Source of the DNA: Bryobacterales bacterium
Lineage (GTDB): Bacteria > Acidobacteriota > Terriglobia > Bryobacterales > Bryobacteraceae
Reading direction: 5' to 3'
Assembly (NCBI GenBank): GCA_003132905.1
Contig: PKZC01000379.1
Location: 21,804 to 29,818, forward strand
Length of the DNA stretch: 8,015 nt
A program made the translations under genes and the position numbers. The notes beneath the pieces were generated by a model, which ran no database searches, was not told the origin of the DNA, and worked only from the letters and a program-made list of their open reading frames with translations. Below are positions 1 through 6,208 of the stretch, one piece after another. Each line of letters begins with the position of its first letter. Positions within the stretch are counted from its first letter, which is position 1.

Positions 1-58
1 CGGGCTGCGCGAAGATGCAGGAAGATGCCAGGAAGGCAAGAATCAATGTACGTTGCAT
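1..58 (-). CDS. N-terminus of an exported protein (partial, runs off the left edge)
   Basis: The minus strand reads MQRTLILAFLASSCIFAQP from an ATG at 58-56 and continues past base 1. A basic residue at position 3, a hydrophobic core and a small-residue end (FAQ) look like a Sec signal peptide, so the product is probably periplasmic or outer-membrane. The gene lies 27 bases after the anti-sigma stop on the same strand, so it is probably the third gene of the sigma/anti-sigma operon. A purine-rich AGGAG lies upstream. Only 19 residues are visible, so no family can be named. Confidence 0.6.
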   Translation of the reverse strand, partial: MQRTLILAFLASSCIFAQP

Positions 59-70
59 AAGTTGATCGGA

Positions 71-75
71 CTCCT
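71..75 (-). promoter_or_regulatory. Shine-Dalgarno for the partial exported protein
   Basis: AGGAG on the minus strand lies 12 bases before the ATG at 58. The spacing is longer than ideal, but this is the only good ribosome site in the 27-base gap and it supports the 19-codon start as a real gene. Confidence 0.5.
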
Positions 76-85
76 TTATGACAAG

Positions 86-595
86 CTACTGTTGGAAACG
101 AACGGCCGCGATAAAGCTGAAGCCTTCGGGAACGGCTCCCGGCGGAAACAGGGCGTCGGCGGGCAGAGCCACCTCCACTACCGGTTCCTCCGCTGTCCAT
201 GGACGGCTAATAGGCGAAGGAACGGCGCGATGTCGCAGCGGGACTCGCGCACGAGCGGCCATGATCGGTGCAGGAGCCGGCGGTGACGGGGACGGAGGAT
301 GGAATGCAAGCCTTTCCGGCGGGGGCGGCGCGAGAACGATGATCGCGGTAATGGCAGCGGCTGCGGCCACGCCGGAGAGTGCGGCCACCCATCGCCAGGG
401 ATGCGGCTTCGATGCGGCCTCTTCCGACATCCGACCCTCATAACAAGCCAGGAAAGCGTCGCTGACTTCTCGATATTCGCTCACCGCCTTCCGGCACTCG
501 TCGCACTGGCTTACATGCCATTCGACGTTAGTCGCTTCGTCATCCGGCAGTTCGCGATCCAGCCACGCGATCAATCTTCCCGAATATTCACACAT
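86..595 (-). CDS. Anti-sigma factor with zinc-finger (zf-HC2) domain and one membrane helix
   Basis: This 169-residue protein has the layout of a membrane-bound anti-sigma factor. Residues 1-55 are an anti-sigma zinc-finger domain with the H-x3-C-x2-C signature (His27, Cys31, Cys34), which in this family binds zinc and holds the partner ECF sigma factor. Residues 67-89 (from W67-R-W, then an Ala/Ile/Val run) form a single membrane helix. The rest is a proline-rich, presumably periplasmic tail with no catalytic motif. Its ATG overlaps the end of the sigma gene in the 8-base string ATGTGTGA (595-588), which implies translational coupling. The partner sigma gene carries an in-frame stop, so the anti-sigma may have lost its target or its coupled translation. 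The reading as an anti-sigma is strong; the inducing signal is unknown. Confidence 0.85.
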   Translation of the reverse strand: MCEYSGRLIAWLDRELPDDEATNVEWHVSQCDECRKAVSEYREVSDAFLACYEGRMSEEAASKPHPWRWVAALSGVAAAAAITAIIVLAPPPPERLAFHPPSPSPPAPAPIMAARARVPLRHRAVPSPISRPWTAEEPVVEVALPADALFPPGAVPEGFSFIAAVRFQQ

Positions 596-1019
596 TGCAT
601 TTCTCCGCCAGCTTCTTTACAGCGCGGTCCACGATATCGGCTACCGTCGAAGTCGCGATTCCCAGCACATCCCCGATCTCGCGATACCGTAACCCGCTGG
701 CTCGCAGCAGCAGGCACTCTCGTTCGGTATCGCCGAGCATCTGGATGGCACTTCCGAGGCGCGCGAATTTTTCTTTTTCCAATAACACCCGCTCAGGTGT
801 TGCCTCATCCAGCGCCGATTCCGCGCCAGCATCATCGAGAGATGAACTGAACCGCCGATCATAACTATTCTGACGGTTTCGCGCCTGATTGTGCGCCACG
901 CGAAACAACCAACTCCGCATGTTCTCTTGCGATCCGCCCGCCGACAAATGCCGATGCAAGCTCAAAAAGGCGTCTTGCACCACATCCTGCGCTTCATCCG
1001 ACGAAAGTCCCAGGCACAC
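588..1019 (-). CDS. ECF-type RNA polymerase sigma factor, open part (5'-truncated by an in-frame stop)
   Basis: The open frame encodes 143 residues from a GTG at 1019. It carries most of sigma region 2 (SSDEAQDVVQDAFLSL, then the MRSWLFRVAHNQARN stretch of regions 2.3-2.4) and a complete region 4 helix-turn-helix (LRASGLRYREIGDVLGIATSTV near the C-terminus), which recognises the -35 element. Usual ECF factors are about 170-200 residues, so this is short at the front. The missing part is found in the same frame just upstream, behind a TGA at 1052-1050. The GTG at 1019 has no visible Shine-Dalgarno, so it is probably not the native start. The gene overlaps the anti-sigma gene by 8 bases. It is either a recent pseudogene, an allele with weak internal initiation, or a single-base sequence error. 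Confidence 0.75.
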   Translation of the reverse strand: MCLGLSSDEAQDVVQDAFLSLHRHLSAGGSQENMRSWLFRVAHNQARNRQNSYDRRFSSSLDDAGAESALDEATPERVLLEKEKFARLGSAIQMLGDTERECLLLRASGLRYREIGDVLGIATSTVADIVDRAVKKLAEKCNV

Positions 1020-1130
1020 CAGGTATCGAAGCAGGGGTTTTCGCAGCTCTCAAAACAGGGTTGTCGCCTCGCGATCGATAGTGGAAAAGCGCGCGAGCGG
1101 CAGAGCCCAGGGTACGGAATCGCCACTCAT
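1020..1130 (-). pseudogene. 5' end of the ECF sigma gene, separated by an in-frame TGA
   Basis: From an ATG at 1130-1128, preceded by GAGGA at 1139-1135, the minus strand reads MSGDSVPWALPLARFSTIDR and then EATTLF, a TGA codon at 1052-1050, then ELRKPLLRYL, which runs straight into the open sigma frame. No frameshift is needed: both sides of the TGA share one frame. The ELRKPLLRYL segment is typical of ECF region 2.1. With the TGA read as a sense codon the gene would be 180 residues, the normal family length. A single C-to-T change from CGA (Arg) is the simplest origin. Confidence 0.75.
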
Positions 1131-1208
1131 CTGGTCCTCGGCATCGCGCTTCTAGTCATAGAACAACTCCAGGCTGCTATTTTCCGACCGTCTGCGCTAT
1201 AAAAGAAT
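1131..1208. other. Divergent intergenic region between the sigma gene and the TonB-domain gene
   Basis: This 78-base stretch must hold the promoters for both directions. On the plus strand a TATAAA (1198-1203) looks like a -10 element, but it lies only 5 bases before the proposed TTG start and has no good -35 box. On the minus strand no convincing ECF-type or sigma-70 pair is visible. The promoters are therefore not resolved. Confidence 0.35.
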
Positions 1209-1919
1209 TTGGATGCCGGCTACATCGCGGGTTGTATTGCGCTACTGAGCTGTGCCGCGGCTGCCGGGCAAACGCCCGTATTCCATCTTGGTCCGGATAT
1301 CGCGGCGCCCTTTGTTGTTTCAAAGCCAGCCCCAGAGTACTCCGACGAAGCGCGAATGGCGAAGGTGGAGGGCAGCGTAATGCTGTCATTAGTGGTTGAC
1401 CCGAACGGCCAGCCTCGCGACATTCAGGTGGTTCGTCCCTTGGGCCTCGGCCTCGATGAAAAAGCGGTCGAGAACGCCCGTCAGTGGCAGTTCAAGCCGG
1501 GCATGATGAAGGGGAGCCCCGTGGCGGTTATCGTCAACGAGGAGGTTTTCTTTCGCCCGCAGCGGACTCTGTGGGACTGGCACGTGGTGCGCGCGGCCTT
1601 CCGCTCGTCGGCCCCAGAAACGCGCCCGGCACTCGTCAAGGTGAAGTTCCCGGCGACGGTGGATCTGGAAGAGAACGCCGCTGTAACGCTGACGTTCGAT
1701 GTAGGACCAACCGGCGTGCCGCTCAACGTGCGGGTGGTGAAATCGTCCGATGCCAAGTGGGAAAACGAACTCGTTACCGCCCTGCGCGACGGCTGGCGGT
1801 TTCGTCCCGGAATCATCGATGGAAAACCGGCCACAGTGCCCGCCTGGTTCGAGTTCGTGCGCGGGTCCCATTCGCCGATTCCAGCGGTGCCGATTCCGCC
1901 AGAGTTTATAGCGCGTTAA
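1209..1919 (+). CDS. Secreted protein with two TonB C-terminal-like domains
   Basis: The 236-residue product begins with a hydrophobic Ala-rich stretch (residues 5-20) ending in AAAAGQ, a likely signal sequence, although it lacks the usual basic N-terminus. Two TonB-type C-terminal folds follow, at about residues 36-116 and 138-219. Each ends in the same signature: WQFKPGMMKGSPV (93-105) and WRFRPGIIDGKPA (196-208). The first also has the family opening PEYSDEARMAKVEGSV. TonB carries proton-motive energy to outer-membrane receptors, but this protein has no long proline-rich periplasm-spanning linker, so it may be a soluble periplasmic relative. The frame is closed by a TAA at 1200-1202, which forces a non-ATG start. 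TTG at 1209 has only a weak A/G-rich upstream site, so the true 5' end is uncertain. Its stop overlaps the stop of the convergent ABC gene. Confidence 0.75.
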   Translation: MDAGYIAGCIALLSCAAAAGQTPVFHLGPDIAAPFVVSKPAPEYSDEARMAKVEGSVMLSLVVDPNGQPRDIQVVRPLGLGLDEKAVENARQWQFKPGMMKGSPVAVIVNEEVFFRPQRTLWDWHVVRAAFRSSAPETRPALVKVKFPATVDLEENAAVTLTFDVGPTGVPLNVRVVKSSDAKWENELVTALRDGWRFRPGIIDGKPATVPAWFEFVRGSHSPIPAVPIPPEFIAR

Positions 1920-2626
1920 GCCCGCGCCGCCGCGTCCTGGATCTGCTCCTCGACAATGCGGCCGTCGAACAGCGTAATGGTACGGTCAGCACAGCGAGCG
2001 TAGCGCGGATCGTGGGTCACCATACAGATGGTCGCGCCTTCCTGGTGCAGTTCGCTCAGCAGGCCCATCACTTGCTCGCCATTCACCGAATCCAGATTGC
2101 CGGTGGGTTCATCGGCCAACAGTATTGACGGCCGTCCTGCCAGCGCTCGCGCCACAGCCACCCGCTGTTGCTGGCCGCCGGAAAGCTGCGAGGGATAATG
2201 CTTGATGCGGTGCGACATGCCAACCCGTTCCAGCGCATCCTTTACCAGCTTCTTGCGTTCCGTGGCCGGCATATTGCGATAGGTGAGCGGCAATTCGACG
2301 TTTTCATACACGGTCAGATCGCCGATTAAGTTAAAAGCCTGGAAAATGAAGCCGATTTCGCGGTTCCGAACACGCGCGCGCTGGGACAGCTTCATTTGAT
2401 CCACACGGGTATCGTTAAGAACGTACGTGCCGTCGGAGGGCGTGTCGAGCAGGCCCAAAATCGCGAGCAGTGTGGACTTCCCACAGCCGGATGGCCCGGA
2501 AATGGATACATATTCGCCTTTGCGGACATTCAGTTCGATGCCCGCCAGGGCGTGGGTCTCCACCTCGTCGGTACTGAACACTTTGAAAACGCTTTTGAGA
2601 CTAATCAGGGTCGTGTCGGAATCCAC
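1916..2626 (-). CDS. MacB/LolD-type ABC transporter ATP-binding protein (third in the block)
   Basis: This 236-residue protein is a complete nucleotide-binding domain: Walker A GPSGCGKST (44-52), Q-loop Gln96, signature LSGGQ (148-152), Walker B ending in Asp172-Glu173, D-loop GNLDS with Asp179, and switch His205. It hydrolyses ATP on the cytoplasmic side for a membrane permease of the MacB/FtsX type. The start is taken as GTG at 2626 because AAGGAG sits 6 bases before it and the length then matches its paralogue at 6719-7420. A longer frame from GTG at 2707 adds 27 residues with no domain content. It follows the sensor-kinase gene after 155 bases and has no permease beside it. Its final TAA shares bases with the TAA of the facing TonB-domain gene. 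Confidence 0.9.
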   Translation of the reverse strand: MDSDTTLISLKSVFKVFSTDEVETHALAGIELNVRKGEYVSISGPSGCGKSTLLAILGLLDTPSDGTYVLNDTRVDQMKLSQRARVRNREIGFIFQAFNLIGDLTVYENVELPLTYRNMPATERKKLVKDALERVGMSHRIKHYPSQLSGGQQQRVAVARALAGRPSILLADEPTGNLDSVNGEQVMGLLSELHQEGATICMVTHDPRYARCADRTITLFDGRIVEEQIQDAAARA

Positions 2627-2632
2627 AAACGT

Positions 2633-2638
2633 CTCCTT
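2633..2638 (-). promoter_or_regulatory. Shine-Dalgarno that decides the ABC ATPase start at 2626
   Basis: The minus strand has AAGGAG (within GGAAGGAG), then six bases (ACGTTT), then the GTG at 2626. This is one of the strongest ribosome sites in the window and argues against the upstream GTG at 2707. Confidence 0.7.
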
Positions 2639-2717
2639 CCCGGAGCGCCCGGAACAGCTTACGCTCAGCTCTGATAGACGTACGTAGCGGAAAGGAGTTA
2701 GGTTCACAAAAAATGCG

Positions 2718-2738
2718 TCAAGTCAGCGGCAAAACCAT
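2718..2738 (-). repeat. Echo of the sensor-kinase 3' end, with its own stop codon
   Basis: These 21 bases match the last seven codons of the kinase gene (2782-2802) at 19 positions, including a 16-base exact run. Read in the matching frame they encode MVLPLT and a TGA; the gene encodes LVLPLT and a TGA. One of the two differences is synonymous (ACT for ACG). The copy lies 64 bases downstream of the original in the transcription direction. It looks like a remnant of a duplicated or recombined gene end rather than chance, but it is short. Confidence 0.55.
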
Positions 2739-2748
2739 GGGACTTGCT

Positions 2749-2769
2749 GTAAATCGTCCGGCCATTTAC
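2749..2769. promoter_or_regulatory. Perfect 6-base dyad GTAAAT-N9-ATTTAC after the kinase gene
   Basis: The arms GTAAAT (2749-2754) and ATTTAC (2764-2769) flank a 9-base centre containing CCGG. The dyad lies 12 bases past the kinase stop and about 120 bases before the ATPase start. No T-tract follows, so it is a poor intrinsic terminator. An operator for a dimeric regulator is possible. A TTGACG box lies at 2720-2715 on the minus strand, without a well-spaced -10 element. Confidence 0.3.
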
Positions 2770-2781
2770 GAGAGCTAGCAA

Positions 2782-4110
2782 TCACGTCAGCGGCAAAACC
2801 AGCCTTGCCTCACACCCCTTGCCCTCCGCTGCGTTCTGCAAAGTCAGCGTTCCTCCATGCGCCTCTGCGATCTGACGGCTCAGTACCAGCCCGATTCCGG
2901 TCCCGTTCGGCTTGGTAGTGAAAAACGGCACGAACAGATTCGCCGTATTCGGGAGGCCCGGCCCTTCATCGCGCACCCACACAGTCAGCCGCCCATCCTG
3001 CCGTTCCCATCCAACGTGCACCCCGCCGCCTGTCTCGATGGATGCGTCGGCAGCGTTCCGAATCACATTGATCAACAATTGTTCCAACTGATCCGCGTCG
3101 GCCTGGATCACAACCTCCGGCCCTGGCACCAGCGCCGGCGTCAGGCGTGTTTCCAGCCTCGCGACGCGCCGGACCAACTCCGCCACCCCCACCGGCGTCA
3201 TGGTTGGCCGGGGAAGTTTCGCAAGCGTGGCATACGCGCTCATAAAGCGGCTGAGGGCTTCGCTGCGCGCGGCGATCACCGCCAAGCCCCGGCGCGTGTC
3301 GTCTTCCCAATCTTCCGGCCGCGGCTGGCGCGCCAGTAAACTTTCCAAGCTCCCAGCAATCGATTTAATGGGCGTGAGCGAGTTGTTCAACTCGTGCCCC
3401 AGCACACGAACGATCCGCTGCCAGGCCTGCAATTCCTCTTCGCGCAACGGCCGCGTCAAATCGGTGACTACCACCAGCTGATGCGGCAATCCGCCTTCGC
3501 GAAACAAGCTCCGGCTTACGCCCCACCGCGCCACCCCTATCGGAAATGTTCGTTGCTCGGTTCGCTGCGCTTCCCCTTCCAGGTATTGGCTCAGTCCCAA
3601 CAGCTCCGCCGATTGATCCAGCAGCCGCACGGCTGGTTGATTCAGCAGCCGCTCGCCCGCCCGATTCACCAAGCGCAATCGCCGTTCGCTATCGAAAGCG
3701 AACACGGCGACGTTGATCTCCTCCATCACTTTGCGCAGCAGCGTAGTGGCTTCCATCGCACCCAGCCTCTGCTCGCGCAACGTGGCGCTCATGGCGTTCA
3801 CCTGTTGCATCACTTCGCCCATGGCGTCGCCACTTTTCGAGTGCCGCGCGCGGATGGAATAATCACCCTCGCGCATGGCTTCCAAAAGATTCGCGAGCGT
3901 TCTGAGCGGCGATGCTACGCGTTCCCGCAAGGCGAAGCAAAAGCCCAGCCAGACTCCGATGATGAGCGCGGTCAGCGTCCACTGCACGCGCGACGTATAG
4001 TCGCCCAGCCAGAGCACTAACATGGACGTCAGCACGGCCGGCGCACCGGCGATCAGCGCCATCACGAGAATGCGCTGCTCGTGAACCAGGCGAGGCTTCT
4101 GCAGCTTCAC
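2782..4110 (-). CDS. NtrY-like membrane sensor histidine kinase
   Basis: This 442-residue kinase has two membrane helices (about 14-36 and 44-61) separated by only about seven residues, then a HAMP-like linker (about 62-113), a PAS-like domain (about 125-225), a dimerisation/phosphoacceptor helix VLGHELNNSLTPIKS with His239, and a full ATPase domain: N-box Asn348 and Asn352, G1 DEGPGLP (381-387), F-box FVPFFTTK, and G2 GTGIGL (403-408). The HELNNSLTPIKS H-box is of the NtrB/NtrY type. With almost no extracytoplasmic loop the protein probably senses a signal in or at the membrane, or from a transporter, and phosphorylates the response regulator encoded 24 bases upstream. The start is a GTG with no clear Shine-Dalgarno, so translation probably depends on the preceding gene. 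All catalytic residues are present. Confidence 0.9.
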   Translation of the reverse strand: MKLQKPRLVHEQRILVMALIAGAPAVLTSMLVLWLGDYTSRVQWTLTALIIGVWLGFCFALRERVASPLRTLANLLEAMREGDYSIRARHSKSGDAMGEVMQQVNAMSATLREQRLGAMEATTLLRKVMEEINVAVFAFDSERRLRLVNRAGERLLNQPAVRLLDQSAELLGLSQYLEGEAQRTEQRTFPIGVARWGVSRSLFREGGLPHQLVVVTDLTRPLREEELQAWQRIVRVLGHELNNSLTPIKSIAGSLESLLARQPRPEDWEDDTRRGLAVIAARSEALSRFMSAYATLAKLPRPTMTPVGVAELVRRVARLETRLTPALVPGPEVVIQADADQLEQLLINVIRNAADASIETGGGVHVGWERQDGRLTVWVRDEGPGLPNTANLFVPFFTTKPNGTGIGLVLSRQIAEAHGGTLTLQNAAEGKGCEARLVLPLT

Positions 4111-4117
4111 GGCGCTA

Positions 4118-4132
4118 TCACAATCCGTAGCG
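4118..4132 (-). repeat. Echo of the response-regulator 3' end, with its own stop codon
   Basis: The 15 bases match the last five codons of the regulator gene (4135-4149) at 14 positions. They read CGC TAC GGA TTG TGA (RYGL, stop) against CGC TAT GGA TTG TGA in the gene, a synonymous difference. The copy follows the real stop after two bases and lies in the 24-base gap before the kinase start. It is the second case in this window of a gene end repeated just beyond its own stop. Confidence 0.5.
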
Positions 4133-4134
4133 TG

Positions 4135-5508
4135 TCACAATCCATAGCGCTGAAGGCGGCGATAGAGCGCGCTGCGGCTGAGGCCCAAGGCGTTGGCGGC
4201 GTGACTCACGTTGCCGTTGTACCGCGCCAGCGCTTTCTTGATGAGGAATGCCTCCACTTCCTCGATGCTCATGTCTTCCAGGCGCGGACTCACTTCGCGT
4301 CCGGAGCGCAACGCCAGGTCAGCCGGTTTGATCTGGCTATCTTGCGCCATCAGCACGGCCCGTTCAATCACATGGTTGAGCTCGCGCACGTTGCCTTGCC
4401 AGGGATGTTCCAACATCAATTGCAACGCTGCGCGGTCGAATCCACCGATACGTTTGCGATATCGCTGGGAATGCGCGGCCAGGAAATGCGCACCCAGCAA
4501 GGGGATGTCTTCGCGCCGTTCGCGCAACGGCGGCAATTGGATCTCAATGGTATTCAGCCGGAACAGCAGATCCTGCCGGAAGCGTCCGGAATTCACCTCT
4601 TCGTCCAGATGCGCGTTGGTGGCTGAGATTACCCGCACATCCACCCGTTTGGTCTTCGACGATCCGACGCGTTCCATCTCGCCCACTTCCAGCACGCGCA
4701 GCATTTTGGCCTGCAAATTCATGGGGACGTTTGCAATCTCGTCCAAAAACAGAGTACCGCCGTCCGCCATTTCGAAGCGGCCCACGCGATCGGTCTTGGC
4801 ATCGGTGAACGCGCCCTTCACGTGTCCGAACAGCTCGCTCTCAAAAACGCCTTCGGCCAGGCCGCCCGCATTCACGGTGACCATGGGTTTGGAGGCGCGC
4901 GGGGAAATTGCGAAGAGGGTTTTGGCCACCACCTCTTTGCCCGTGCCCGGTTCGCCTGTGATTAGCACGTTCGCATCCGACGGCCCCACGCGCGAGATCA
5001 TCTGCAGCACTGGTCCCATGGCTTGCGACTCTGCTATCAGCGACGGAACGCCTTCGGCGCGCAACAGCCGGTTCTCGGCTTCCAGGCGCAAACCCCGGCG
5101 AATCGCGTTACTGAGATCGATTTGTGTTTTGACAATGGTCAGCAGGCGCTCGTTCTCCCAGGGTTTCTGCACGAAGTCCCGCGCACCACCCCGCATCGCT
5201 TCCACCGCCAAACCTACCGTGGCCCAAGCCGTCATCACGATCACCGGCAGAACAGAATCGATCGATTGGATGCGCGAAAGCAGATCCAGCCCCTCTTGCC
5301 CCGACGTTGTGTCGCGCGTGTAATTCAGGTCCATGATGACGACGTCGAAATCGCGCGCTTCGAGCGCCGCGACAACGGCCGCCGGAGAAGTGACGGCGTC
5401 AATCTGATAGCCCCCGCTCTTCAGCAGCAGGCGCAGCGCTTCCAGGACGTCGGCCTGATCGTCTGCAATCAAGATCCGCGGCGCGGCGGAACTTTGCCAT
5501 TCCTTCAT
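4135..5508 (-). CDS. NtrC-family sigma-54-dependent response regulator
   Basis: The 457-residue protein has three modules. The receiver (about 10-125) holds the acidic pair Asp16-Asp17, phosphoacceptor Asp60, Thr93 and Lys115. The AAA+ domain (about 155-395) has Walker A GEPGTGKE (185-192), a sigma-54-contact loop GAFTDA (232-237, Asp replacing the second Gly of the usual GAFTGA), Walker B LFLDE (253-257), and the downstream FRQDLLFRLN and PPLRERREDIP motifs. The C-terminal Fis-type helix-turn-helix (about 415-457) ends in SHAANALGLSRSALYRRLQR. It should bind enhancer DNA and drive open-complex formation by sigma-54 polymerase after phosphorylation by the adjacent kinase. ATG at 5508 has AAGGA at 5519-5515 with six bases between. 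It lies 17 bases after the second ABC ATPase. No clear GG-N10-GC sigma-54 promoter was found by eye near the genes here. Confidence 0.92.
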   Translation of the reverse strand: MKEWQSSAAPRILIADDQADVLEALRLLLKSGGYQIDAVTSPAAVVAALEARDFDVVIMDLNYTRDTTSGQEGLDLLSRIQSIDSVLPVIVMTAWATVGLAVEAMRGGARDFVQKPWENERLLTIVKTQIDLSNAIRRGLRLEAENRLLRAEGVPSLIAESQAMGPVLQMISRVGPSDANVLITGEPGTGKEVVAKTLFAISPRASKPMVTVNAGGLAEGVFESELFGHVKGAFTDAKTDRVGRFEMADGGTLFLDEIANVPMNLQAKMLRVLEVGEMERVGSSKTKRVDVRVISATNAHLDEEVNSGRFRQDLLFRLNTIEIQLPPLRERREDIPLLGAHFLAAHSQRYRKRIGGFDRAALQLMLEHPWQGNVRELNHVIERAVLMAQDSQIKPADLALRSGREVSPRLEDMSIEEVEAFLIKKALARYNGNVSHAANALGLSRSALYRRLQRYGL

Positions 5509-5525
5509 GGCCGGTCCTTCATTCG

Positions 5526-6197
5526 TTAATCGATCCAGCCATCGGCGATGTTAATGATACGGTGCCCGTACTCCGCGTTCTTCTCGTTGTGCGTCACTTG
5601 AATGATGGTGGTGCCCGCTTCGTTCAAGCGCTTGAAGAGCTCCATGATTTCTTTGCCCTGGCTGGAATGTAGATTGCCGGTCGGCTCGTCGGCCAGGATC
5701 ACTTTGGGGCTGGCCACAATAGCGCGCGCAATGGCTACCAACTGCTGCTGGCCGCCTGAAAGCTGGTTCGGGTACAGATCCTTCTTGCCGACAATCTGAA
5801 ACCGGTCCAGCACATCGCAAACGATACTGTCGCGCTCGGATTTTTTGATGTTGCGATAGGAGAGTGGAATGTCGAGATTCTCATACACCGTAAGCGAATC
5901 CAGCAGATGATAGCTCTGGAACACGAAGCCGAAATACTTCTTGTACAGCTCCATCCGGTCTTTCTTGGGCAGTTTGTGAATGGCGTGCTCGGCCAGATAA
6001 TATTCGCCGGTCCACGCGCTATCGTGCATGCCCAGTAAATGCAGCAGCGTCGATTTCCCGGCGCCCGAAGGCCCCATGATGGACACGAACTCGCCTTCCT
6101 TCACTTCCGCGTTGATGCGGCGCAACACGAAGGTCTTGGTGGGACCGTGCTCGAAATACTTTTCGACGTTGCGCAGAACAATCATGGGAGTACTCAT
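5526..6197 (-). CDS. ABC transporter ATP-binding protein, MacB/LolD family (second, diverged)
   Basis: The 223-residue nucleotide-binding domain has Walker [10 protein letters not shown] (42-50), Q-loop Gln94, signature LSGGQ (146-150), Walker B VILADE with Asp170-Glu171, and switch His203. Two positions differ from the other two ATPases here: the residue after the signature glutamines is Leu153 instead of Arg ([10 protein letters not shown]), and the D-loop has His177 where Asp is usual (GNLHS). The catalytic Lys48 and Glu171 are intact, so ATPase activity is expected, perhaps with altered coupling. It lies 17 bases before the response-regulator gene and likely shares its transcript. The ATG at 6197 has no Shine-Dalgarno; an alternative ATG is four codons further in. 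A CATAAT box just upstream suggests a very short leader. No cognate permease is encoded in the window. Confidence 0.9.
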   Translation of the reverse strand: MSTPMIVLRNVEKYFEHGPTKTFVLRRINAEVKEGEFVSIMGPSGAGKSTLLHLLGMHDSAWTGEYYLAEHAIHKLPKKDRMELYKKYFGFVFQSYHLLDSLTVYENLDIPLSYRNIKKSERDSIVCDVLDRFQIVGKKDLYPNQLSGGQQQLVAIARAIVASPKVILADEPTGNLHSSQGKEIMELFKRLNEAGTTIIQVTHNEKNAEYGHRIINIADGWID

Positions 6198-6208
6198 AAG
6201 GTATCTAT

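Noticed and set aside
1050..1052. Selenocysteine codon in the sigma factor
   Set aside because: Sigma factors are not selenoproteins, the site is not a Cys position in the family, and nonsense mutation or sequence error is simpler.
1389..1871. 160-codon minus-strand frame opposite the TonB-domain gene
   Set aside because: The plus-strand frame has clear duplicated TonB-type domains, while the antisense product is compositionally odd and has no motif.
2627..2707. 27-residue N-terminal extension of the ATPase from a GTG at 2707
   Set aside because: No ribosome site supports it, it adds no domain, and the paralogue starts at the position matching GTG 2626, which has AAGGAG in front.
2749..2769. 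Intrinsic terminator after the kinase gene
   Set aside because: The stem is only six mostly A/T pairs and no T-run follows in the transcription direction, so it is listed only as a possible operator.
4211..5323. 370-codon plus-strand frame opposite the response regulator
   Set aside because: It is the antisense shadow of a fully recognisable NtrC-type gene; the product is rich in Ser and Arg with no domain.
5509..5525. Micro-frame MKDRP before the response regulator, overlapping its ATG as ATGA
   Set aside because: The repeated ATGAAGGA is explained by the Shine-Dalgarno AAGGA and the regulator's own first codons; no separate ribosome site supports a leader peptide.
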